Positions 26,101 to 38,100 of a stretch of DNA of 64,000 nucleotides are shown here, piece by piece; the first letter of the stretch is position 1, and each line of letters begins with the position of its first letter. Position numbers and translations under genes: made by a program. Source of the DNA: Sinonovacula constricta (taxonomy: Eukaryota > Mollusca > Bivalvia > Cardiida > Solecurtidae). The stretch covers positions 14,480,046 through 14,544,045 of the forward strand of contig CM017567.1 of NCBI GenBank assembly GCA_007844125.1. Reading direction: 5' to 3'. The notes beneath the pieces were generated by a model. It ran no database searches. It was not told the origin of the DNA and saw only the letters and a list, made by a program, of their open reading frames with translations.

Positions 26101-29100
26101 GAGGCCACATTTATAGGCCAAACTTCATCAAACTTTGTTAGAATGTTTGTCTGCATGAAATCTTGGATGAGTTCATTATTGGGTCACGCGGGGTCAAAAA
26201 GTAGGTCACTTTGTGTAGTCTTAGCAAAAGCTTGTGAACACACTAGAGGCCACATTCATAGCCTAATCTTCACCAGATTTGATCAGATTGTTTGTCTGCA
26301 TCAAATCTTGGATGATTATATCATTGGGTCACGTGGGGTCAAAAAGTAGGTCACATTTTAGATAAACCTTGTGAAAATACTTTAGGGGCCACATTTATGG
26401 CCCAATCTTCACCAAACTTGGCCAGCATGTTTGCCAGTATGAAATCTTACATATGTTTTGAAGTGAGTCATGTGGATTCAGTAGGTTACTCGGTAAAATT
26501 CTAGAAAATGTTATCAACCCAGTGGCCACACTTATGTTCCAATCTTCACCTAGATTTCTTAAGTAAATAACTCTTAATTACTTGATGCCAGATTTGAGCC
26601 TACTTATAGCCTGTGTCATCAGGTGAGCGATTAAGGACCATCATGGCCCTCTTGTTTCATACATATTGTTACCTTTTTATGTTGTTGTTAGCTAAAAACT
26701 AAAATATAGTATGGGTCATTTATAAATATAGGGACTTGGGGTAAAAGATACAGCTTTTTGTGTAGCTAGATAATAATGCATATGTCTATGTTGTCAGTTG
26801 ATTGCCATGGCATCAGGGGCTGAGTTAAAGGCATACGCCCAGGCAGGGGCAGTAGCCGAGGAAGTGCTGGGAGCTATACGTACTGTTGTGGCTTTTGGGG
26901 GACAGAACAAGGAATGTGAGAGGTCAGAATCTTTGTTTATGTATTTTCTTTGTATATTATACAATTGTCACAAGTGAAACAATATTGTTATCTTCACTGT
27001 GAATGTATACAGATAAAAGAGGTCAGACCACTTTAATGATGAATTATTACTTTTACAAATTTGTTGCAATTTAAACATTATCTGACCTCAACTAATACCT
27101 TATACTGTTTTTTAATTAGTTATAAACAGTTTTAAATTACATTTTAAACCTGCATAGTTTTACTAAAACTGCTTTTTTATAGGGGCTAAACAAATGTAGG
27201 AGCTTTAGCTGAGGTTTTAGATTTGGGTTTCATTTAAACAATTGAAACAAAAATGAAGCAGACATATATTTTTTTTAAAGGTAGAATTGTTAACCATGAA
27301 TATATAGTTTACTAATGGCTTCTCTTCAGATACAATAATAACCTGTTCAAGGCCCGTGACCTTGGCATTCGTAAGAGTTTAATCAATGGAGCTGCCATGG
27401 GGATTGTGTGGCTGATCATCTTTGGCACATACGCGCTGGGGTTCTGGTATGGAGGCAAGCTGGTGCAGGAGACAGATCTAACAGTTGGTGATGTTATGAT
27501 TGTAAGTATCTTCTAATTAGTTTAAAACACCTGGAAATGCAGACAAAATGAGCGGCCCCCAGGGCTTTTGATGGTCAATAGTTCTTAGTGGTGGTCGTCC
27601 ATCGTCATGAGTCCATCAAAATTTTTAAATAACATCTCTTAAACCGCTGGGCCTAATTAAGCCAAATTTTTCTCAGAAGCTTAAGCTGTCAGGGGGATGG
27701 AAAGTTTTTCAAATAATTCTGATCCATTGAAAAAATGGCCGCTAATGGCGTATTCATTAAAAAAAAGAAAAGAAAATCTTCTTGTCAGAAGCTACAAGAG
27801 CTAGAACCTTGATATTTCGTACGCATGTTCCTTGGGTGGGCCTGTGTGCAGATTATGTGCAGGCTGATGATTTAACTATTATTTCTACAATTGTTCTTAT
27901 TCTTTTCTTTACCATAAACCAGGGTTTTCTCTAAAAATAAGATTTGTTTCTAGCCATTGTATACATGTAGATGCATCCTCTCCTATCTACTTGCAGTGTT
28001 TCTTTGCTGTTCTGATTGGAGCATTCTCACTTGGCAATGCTGCCCCTAACCTCCAGAGCTTTGCTGTGGCAAGAGGAGCTGCATATGTCATCTTTGAACT
28101 TATTAAAAGGGTAGGTCAACCTAATGTTTGTGTGTTGCTTTTGTTTGATCGTTCATGAACATTCTCAAATGTTTGGCCTCATTAGGAAGTGCAGAATACA
28201 AAAATATAAACTAAACTTCATTTGTCATTTTAAATGAGTGCAAATTTTTGACAGAATGTCCCAGGTGTGCAATTGAGCATGAATTTGAAGTATTTATATG
28301 GGATTAATGATATGTTTAAACCACATATTCTCGAGTCTTCACTTATACTTAAACCCTTCTTAATAAAATGCTTATAAGCATTTCCGACAAAAAAATCAGG
28401 ATTTTATTGAAGTGGCAAAAATTGCACAGCTCAAGTGCAGCTTTCAGTAACCTGAATAGCAGCCATTTGTTTCCAGTCTTAGTTGAAAATTAGAGAAAAA
28501 ATGTTAATTTAACATAGAGATTATAATAAAATAGTCCATCTTACATGTATGGCTGGTTCCAGGAGCCCACAATAGATACATACTCGACATCTGGAGAGAT
28601 GCTGGAGAACCTGCAAGGAACTATCGAGTTCCGCGACATCCACTTCAGATACCCCTCCCGCTCTGAGGTCAAAGTAAGTCTAAGGTCAAGCAGCTAACAT
28701 TATAACAAGGACAGAAAGCAACCGATTGCTTTAGCACATCCTAAAATCTATTTTGTGACCATTTTTCAACTTCGCTTGCCTAGCAGAAATTCATCACATT
28801 TAAGCAAATAATTTTGATCCAGATCAGCTTGATCCCATTAGGAGCTGACTGATCATGGTCTATACTATTTGCTACTAAATCTTAATTATGTTTCTATCTG
28901 AGCACAAAAGTTAGTTTTTGTTATTAAAAATGTAGTGCTTAGCCTCTCATCAAATGGGTTTGAGTCCCATTCGGGGCAAAGGACTTAATGTGGGAAGGCC
29001 TGCCAGCTGACCATCAGTGCACCGGTGGTTCTATCCAGACATTTGTCTGGGATCTTCCTCCATCCAAAAGCTGGATGTTGCTATAATCATAATTGTACTT

Positions 29101-32100
29101 TCAAACAAACAAGACTAAAACAAAATAAACAATAAAAATGTAGCAAGATAATGTAAACATTTTGTTTTCTTCTAATCTTGAATAAGACTATAAATAACCT
29201 TTTGGAATGGTGAAGTTGCTAACTTTTATCCTGCTTGGCACAAATGGATCCAACTTGGTGAATGGTGAATGTCAAGGTCATCCAGCTCTTATTGAGAGCT
29301 GTCTAATTGGCATCTGCACTGGGTTCTGCTTAGTCTGTATCCATATGGCTTGTAATATTAATATTAATCTGCAAGTTTATGAAGCCCAAGGGTTGATTAC
29401 TTCTCTGATGTACTAAACAATGTGGCCTTCTTGCAGGTCCTGAATGGTGTCACCTTGGAGGTGCGCCGAGGTCAAACAGTGGCATTAGTGGGTGCCAGTG
29501 GGTGTGGCAAGTCCACTATGGTCCAGCTGATACAGAGGTTCTACGACACTGAACAGGGACAGGTATGACTGATTATAAACACCTATTTCATTACCTGCCA
29601 TTGTGTACAGGTGTTGTTGGCAGTTTAGCATCTCTGATAGTTTTTGAGCTTTTAACATTAACTAAGGATGTTTAACAGTGTATTAATTAGTCATTGTCTT
29701 CTTTCTGTCAAATCCATGCATTTTCAAGTGCACTAATTTTTTGTTTGGCTTAACTTTCATTGAAACCATAATAGCTCATTACAGACAACAAAACATTGTT
29801 TATGGTATGTGTTTGAAATTCACTTTCTGTGCTCAGTTTCAGATAAAAAATTAACTTTTGTTACTTAAATTTAGATACTCATTGATGGCCATGATATCAA
29901 GAATGTGAACCTGAAGTCCTTGAGGTCGCACATTGGAATTGTGAGTCAGGAACCTGTTTTGTTTGGGACAACCATTGCAGAAAACATTCGCTACGGCCGC
30001 CTTGACGTCACAGATAAAGAAATCAGAGAAGCTGCTGCCATGGCTAATGCTCATGACTTCATTGAACAGCTGCCTGATGTAATCATCTATGGACATGTTT
30101 TCCTGACTTATGTTGAAAAAACTGTTCTTGCATAAAAAATTGATACAGACTAAACTTTGCTCCTCTAAAAGTTTGTTACAAATTGTGAATTGAAATTCTT
30201 TATTGTATTTTTCTTCCTTAGGAAGACTGAGCATTTTAGAGTCATAAAATTCACCTTAATGCACTCCAATAACAAAAATCAACTATGCATTATAATAATC
30301 CACTCTGCGTCACAGTCTTCGACAAAACCACCAAAATATCTGTCAGTCCATTAAATATTATAAGTAAAATGAACCGATGGTCCACCAGAATTTTCAACCA
30401 AATCATTTTCAAAATTTTTAATTATTATGAAAACATTTATGTTAAACTTAACTAAACAACACTATACATCCTTACTGAACCCAACCACTGTAACACCACG
30501 GTTAGTTTACCAATCTTTTTTGTCAAAATGCCAAAATCATGCTGGTCCAGTAATATTTGGTCCGGTTCAGTAGCTATTGCCAGCTTCTTGGACCTAAGGT
30601 AAAGTGTTTTTAAATTTCTTTCGTAAAGCCAGGCATCATGCTGGGGTTTTTTTCTATTGTAGAAATATGAGACGCTGGTTGGAGAGCGTGGTGCCCAGTT
30701 GAGTGGGGGTCAGAAACAGAGAGTGGCCATAGCTCGTGCCCTGGTGAGAGATCCCAAGATTCTACTGCTAGATGAAGCCACATCTGCCCTCGACACAGAG
30801 AGTGAGGGTGTCGTGCAGGATGCCCTGGAAAAGGTCAGGAGACATAATTAGGAGACAAAATTAAACAAGAAAAGTTACTTCATTTACTCTTTCATCTAGA
30901 TTTGAGAAATAATTGCCATTGTTATATTTTGTATTAAATATAAGTTTATTATATTAGATATTCAGCTTCTTCTGTTTAGAAAATGTAAAGCTATTGCCTG
31001 TTGTTAAGTGGCGGCTATCTCCTGTTTAGAAAATGCAAAGCTATTGCCTGTTATAAAGTGGTGGCTATCTCTTGTTTAGAAAATGTAAGCTATTGCCTGT
31101 GGTAAAGTGGTGGCTATCTCCTGTTTAGAAAATGTTAAGCTGTTGCCTGTTGTAAAGTGGTGGCTATCTCCTGTTTAGAAAATGTAAAGCTATTGCCTGT
31201 TGTAAAGTGGTGGATAAGTATGGTACGGAAAAGGACAGGAATGGAACAAAGGCTAATGTGAGATGTTCAGTTTCTTATATCAAGAAAATGTGCTTGAAAC
31301 TTTTGTTTATTTGTACATGTAAGTGGTTTTTAATATTTCAATAAGTTGTTTATTAAAAAGGATGTACATTCCTTTTCCTATACAAACAATATGATTGCAA
31401 CAGTGTTGTTTTTATATTCCAGGCAAGTCATGGTAGAACCACCATTGTTATTGCCCACCGTCTGTCGACCATCAAGACAGCTGACAAGATTGCAGGTTTC
31501 AAGGACGGATTGATTGTTGAACAGGGGACACACGAGGAGCTTATGAGTGAAGGAGGCATCTACCAACAGCTGGTTAAACAACAGGTATGAGATAGCCCAA
31601 GCATCCAACTTACATAGCTATTTCATCTTTTAGTACAACTCAGCAATTCATCACCGTCAAAAACACTGGATTTGTGGATTGATACATTACATTGAAATGA
31701 TTATGGTCATTATTGAAAATCAATATATAATATGATAATGTATGTAGAACCACCAACACACTTCCTGTCATCTTATATTAAAGTTAATGTCTATTTGGAA
31801 CATCAGGGCTGGACAAAAATTTCTTTTCAATGACTAGTCCTGGACAAGTAACCTTGACAAAAATGACTTGTCCGAAAATTTGCATTGTTTTAAATTAATG
31901 AATACAACGACACGTTTGTCTTATCTGCAACTAACAAACAAGTAATAACAACAAGTTGTTCCTTTTATTTTTTGTCTTAAAGCATTTATGAAGTTGTGTG
32001 CATTGTACTTGTACCACTTTTACGTGATAAATTTATACTCCTTGAATGAAATTGATTGTCATCATCGCTAATTAGAAACTGCTGTTTATTTGTCACTTGT

Positions 32101-35100
32101 CCGACTGCTGATTTATGACTTGTCGAAGACTAATTAAATGATCAATGACCAGTAGCCTGAAACTGTATTTTGACTTGTCCGGTATGTATAAACTGGAAGA
32201 ATATTCATTGTATTTTGTTTTTTTTTATTAATTTTTTTTTTCTAAGCATTTTATAATTGATCATATAACAATAATTTTTTTTCTATTTTTAGACCAACAT
32301 CACGGAAGATGGTAAGTTAAAATTCATCTTGTTTAACTATGTAATACAGTTGTGTTTTTTAACTTATAAAAAATTATTTGAGAGGTGTTACTGGTGCTTA
32401 TGTGAACAGTTATGTGTATCTTGTCTGTATTTTGGTAGTCTCATATACTCTCTGCATCCAATGGTAGAATCTTATTGCATGAATAGTTTGTTAATATATC
32501 TGTAGCTAATTAAATATATGTGTAGTAAAGTTTTGGTGATATAGGAGTCATTTTGCCTGTCCATCTGTAAATGACACAGGATTTATTGTATGGCAGTTCC
32601 AATGCTCTACTCTGCTCTATTGATTCTTGATACATGTATTATGTAGTTTTATTAGACATTGCACCTGGTACATCATTAACAAACACAAACTACATTATTG
32701 TTTTAATAGGTCTCAACTTATGCTTCTAAGCTTACTTGAATTAAAGTTAGGCTCAAAAAGGAGTCATTCACTCAAATTATGGTCAGTCTTCCATTTGATA
32801 TACTTTTTGCCTTACAGTAATGCAGTTATATATCAATAAATGTTTATTTTTTGCTGTTTTTTTATCTTGATTGACTTAACCTTTAGCATGCTGCAATTGT
32901 CAGTAATATGTATGCAATTATTATTCATTTACCAAAATTAGGTAACTTTAAGAAGACATTTTCTCATGAAATTGTGTAGATCCTGATCAGACAGCTTCCA
33001 TCATGAAGTTGACTGGATCAACACTTGGTTAACTACACCTCATATATTCATGCTTAGCAAGCTTAGAGTTACAAGGTCAACTATACCTTTAGGAAAGTTG
33101 GTGAATATTGAGCAGCAGACCCAATGATGTACAAAGATGTAAAAATATAATACCATATAATTGGTGTATTAAAAAAGTTCTTATTTCCCTATATTAAAAC
33201 TATGACTCCTAAGTAACCAATTATAGAAGATCAAGTCCCTTTTGGGGATTTTTTTTAATATTCTCTTGTCACATAGTTAGTGTATCTCAGAATCTGCATG
33301 GGCCTAATAGCATATCGGATGTTTTGCACTGTCGTCTTGGATTAAACGTTTGATCCATGTTTCTTAAACTTTACACATTATAATACCATTGTGTGTCTGC
33401 ACACTTTTAGTCTGATTTTGAATAGACTGGTCACAGTTGTTCAATGTACATGATGTATAGAACCACAGTATCTGTAATCTGTTGAATCACAGTCTTGAAG
33501 ACTGGTCTGCTGACTGACTTATAAACATGACATATATTTCCGTATGCATGGTTCAAAACTGTACTTGATTTTTAATTTTCAAACATCTAAAAGCAGGAGA
33601 TTCCATTTTCATTCTCCCAATATAAAGATTACAATCTTTTAAATGACACTATTTCACATATATTGAAATGATCCGAATAATATTTATTTAATACAGTATC
33701 CATTGTGGTTAAAAAAAAAAGAAAAAGCAAAATTGACCATCTGTAACCAAGTTTATTTAAAACCTCCCTGCTCTGTTAGTTTTATTTAACTCACCTTAGT
33801 GATTGTATTGCATTGTGTGGTAACATTTTCAACTTTTGTATTTCATTGCTTGCCTGGAATTGTCTTCTCTAGAAAAAGGTAACTAGACACACATCAAAAT
33901 GTTCACCAGACGTGGGGTAGAGGCCTTATGTTCATTTAAAACCTGCATTCTCTATCGGATCTGCCGTTATATTCATTATGTCTTATGCTGAAATTTGTCA
34001 TATTCTTTTTTTCAAAATACATTTTTACCCATGATAAATATTCTATATATTTCAAATTAAAGTCTTCTTTGCAATTTTCATTTTACATTTCTGCTAATGT
34101 GTAGTTGTACAGTTATAACTTCAATAAAGTCTTGCTTGCACATCAGTCTATTTATAAATGTAAGCAGTTTATGATGGTTTTTGAAAGAGAGTTGAACAAT
34201 AACACTGCTATAAGGCCTTATCTTACCCATGACTGTTGATAACATAAATCTCTTCTGTTTGCACACACATTAAAATGCATGAAACATTCCTCTCTTGCAA
34301 ACAGGTCTCACAAAATGTATAAATAATGCCTCATTAATTAAAATGAAATTGTACTTAACTTATATATGATATTAAACCTTCTAACTATAAAATAAATAAT
34401 ACTTGATTAACTTTTTTGACAGATAAACATAATTATTTTTAACAGATTGGAAAATATTTTTGTACATTACAATATATTGTTATCATTATAACACCAGTTT
34501 TCAATGTTGCAGTATATTAATATTTGGTGTCATTTCATATTCTTATCTTACTAATCCTTATTATTGTTTTAAGGGATCACTTAAACAATATACATGTTAA
34601 TCCTAATTGTATCATGTTTAAGCACATGAGATGTTCATAAACATGTTTAACATAAAAACTTTCCTATAAAGCAAAACTTGAACTTTAAACCAGAAGTAAA
34701 TACAATATTCATTGTCGCAAAAACTGTTGTAACTACTGTATTGCAACTACTGTATTGCAACTGCTGTATTGCAACTGCTGTATTGCAACTACTGTATTGC
34801 AACAGATGTATTGCAACTACTGTATTGCAACTACTGTATTGCAACAGCTGTATTGCAACTGCTGTATTGCAACAGCTGTATTGCAACAGCTGTATTGCAA
34901 CTGCTGTATTGCAACTGCTGTATTGCAACTGCTGTATTGCAACTACTGTATTGCAACAGCTTTATTGCAACTGCTTTATTGCAACTGCTGTATTGCAACA
35001 ACTGGATTGCAACTGCTGTATTGCAACTGCTTTATTGCAACTGCTTTATTGCAACTACTGTATTGCAACAGCTGTATTGCAACAGCTGTAATGCAACTGC

Positions 35101-38100
35101 TGTATTGCAACAACTGTATTGCAACAACTGTATTGCAACTACTGTATTGCAACAACTGTATTGCAACTACTGTATTGCAACAACTGTATAGCAACTACTG
35201 TATTGCAACAGCTGTATTGCAACTACTGTATTGCAACTACTGTATAGCAAACATAACACTGATAAGATGAGCTACATGTTCTGTAATAACAATGTTATTG
35301 TATTAACATTATCACTGTAATTAACAATTGCATGGACAGGGTGCTAACTTGCATGGTATTCAACCAGCTATAACAAACCTTCAATTTTATCACCTTGTAT
35401 AATTGTATGTCTTGCTTTAAAATTTCAGGAGAACCAGAATACAGAATTTTCTAGCTTAAACGATAAAAAATTAGTTATAAATATTCACAGGGAAGATGCC
35501 TTTATTGAACAACAACTCTGTAACGAAAAGAAAATCCTGCAAAAAAGGTTGTGTTTAGGGCTAAGGCAGTGAAGATCCAGGTCAGTCAACTCCCTGCTAT
35601 TGTCTTTATTGGCTCCTGAATCTCCAACTATTAGACTTTGTCATTATTATTTTTTGGTCAATAATTTAGAATTTAAAATGTGTTATTAACAAATGAAGAA
35701 GGCACAGACTTAGCTGAGGTGTGTTGTATCTCTACAGATTTGGAGGTTGAAGAGTTTGTCCATAAAGATCTGGAGAGACAGCAGTCTGTGGTCCACTCTC
35801 CGCTGAAGACAGCCTTGTCTGTGGATAATACTGAGAAAGATGAGGTGCGGGATGATTAATAGTTGTGTTCTCTTTTTATATTTTTACACTTAAGCGTAAT
35901 TTTGTTTTGGTTTACAATTGCTGTACTTGTTCTGTTCTGTATGAATCATAGAACCATCAGTTTAAGACTTGACAAATGATTGGAATTTATGAAGAGGATT
36001 TTCTTACGTATATTGTGAATGCTAAACTTTTAATAATTGTTTTGTTTTTGTTTTTTTGTTGTTGTTTTTTGAGGGGAGGGGTGTGTGTAAAAATTTGACT
36101 ATATATAGGTATATAGCTTCCAGTGTTTTGTAGTTGTAAGAAAATATAGTAATGACTTGTATTACTAAATATTACTATAAATTCTGTGTTTTGATTTCTT
36201 TCTTTTAAAACCACAGATGTATTGTAGAAGTTGCTTGTCAGTACATAGTGTACTGTCATCCATATATGGTTACTTTAAAAATAAGTCTTAAAAATGTAAC
36301 TTTAAATGGACAATCCCAAAAATCCCTAAGAATGTAAGAAAAACATTTTACTGTTGATAATAGATCTTTAAATAAAAACTTCTCTCCTTGGAAATAGACT
36401 ATCGACCAGATAAAATATATAATAAATGTTCTGCCTGCCAGAAAATATTTCTGTAAACAAGATTATGTAATAGTTGAGTACTGACAGCTATATTTGTTTT
36501 ACCCCCAGGAGAAAAAGAAGAAGGAAGCAGCCAATGCTGGATTTATACGTATTCTGAAGTTCAATGCTGAAGAGTGGCTGAGCATTGCTGTTGGAGGCTT
36601 TGCTAGTCTTCTCAATGGAGGAGTTATGCCAGTTTTTGCTGTCTTATTTGCTGAAATCATTGGGGTAAGTCGGCAACAATTTTATTTAAGCATATTTAAA
36701 CAATCCTGACCATAAAGATTACTGAGTTTTTTTTATTCTGATTTAAGATTTAACATAATATCTTAAACCCCATCGTCGGATACCCACGGTTGATTCTATT
36801 ACGTTTTTCTCCATTCATCACCCGTGGGCAAATTGCTACTCATTTCGTCATTCTGTTTGAATAGAACAGAACAGACATTATCCAATCAGATGACAGGTTA
36901 CAAAATTAAATACTCTTCAATCGGAAGATCAATACGGTGACATAGGAACGTAAACATGGCGACCGGTACAGCGCATCTTAAGTGTAAAATATGTCTGTCA
37001 GCGATCCGCGACAAATGTTCTTACAGATCTTTGGGCACTCCAGCAAGTATTGAAAAATACACATCGGTTTTAAACGAAATCAGTATCCTTGCCCATGAAG
37101 ACAGTGACGTTGCTTGTAATTTGTGCGTAAATAAACTTACAACAATGCTATCAAAGTGGTATGAAAGCGTAAACTGGATTGGTTGGCAGATTCACTGGAT
37201 GGTCTCAGCGAACCAATCGGATTGCGGCATTTTATAGTAAACAAAGCGACGAAATGAGCAGCAATTTGCCCACGGGTGATGAATTGAGAGTAACTTAATA
37301 GATCAACCGTGGGTATCGGACAATGCTTAAACCCATGGCTGTTGTCTGATTTTGTCTAATTATATGTTAGTAGTTGTTTTATCTCAGGAGTGGGGTTATT
37401 AGCAAGATAGCAATATTGCATTTTCTGTGTACGAGGGATGATCCAAAATAACCCGGAATTTGTTAACGGTGTCAACACATTTTATTTAATATAAACGAAA
37501 CATATACCATTAAAAAGAAGAACTACTCTGCTTTACAATAAATATACTATCAAACGCTAAAACAAAATGTGACCTGCACATGAACAGAAAATATAAATAC
37601 ACCAACGCGCCTACAGCGCACGGTAATCTTAAAATCACGACGTCGTCGACGTTAAAACTTCGGGACGTTTAAAGTTTCTCGAAGTACGCTCCGTTGCATC
37701 CTACGCAACGACGATGCCTCTGAACCCACTGCCTGAAAATGTCTTCATACCACGAACAGTCATATTGCTTTGCAATAGCTGATGTTGTCCTGCGCAGTTC
37801 AGTCAACGAATCGAATCGCTGGCCCTTCAGTTGCCGCTTAATTGATGGGAAGATCGCGAAATCAAATGGGGCCAGGTCTGGGGAATACGGTGGGTGATGC
37901 ACTGATCCGAAACCTAGGACCCCGATCTCTAGCTGCGTGGCCGTTGCTGTATGGGAGGAGGCGTTGTCCATGTGCAGCATGAAATGCTCCAAGGGAATCC
38001 CTGGGCGCTTCTTTTTCAGAGCGTCCACCAGATCACGTCGCAGTACCTGGTTTAAAATGAAATACAGGCTTTACATAGTTTCAATTTTTGCATTAAACTT

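Larger units (their letters stand above)
28674..29436. other. intron 10
   Basis: Holds a palindromic element and a SINE (listed separately); the rest shows nothing. Confidence 0.6.

Noticed and set aside
25306..26349. Chain of short frames with [18 protein letters not shown] repeats
   Set aside because: They fall inside the tandem core of the pearl/HINE-like element and change frame with each unit.
29851..30234. Open frame on the - strand opposite exon 12
   Set aside because: Shadow of the conserved + strand NBD1 exon; its translation has no recognisable family features.
33876..33881. 6-nt micro-exon between CTCTAG and GTAACT in intron 15
   Set aside because: Phase cannot be reconciled with exons 15 and 16 without breaking the linker frame, and so small an exon has no independent support.
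34647..35270. Long repetitive frames on both strands (YCNCCIATA type)
   Set aside because: By-product of the 14-bp array; open in several frames on both strands, which no real gene would be.
35428..35475. Possible extra linker exon after TTTAAAATTTCAG
   Set aside because: Good acceptor, but no convincing donor downstream and in-frame stops soon follow.
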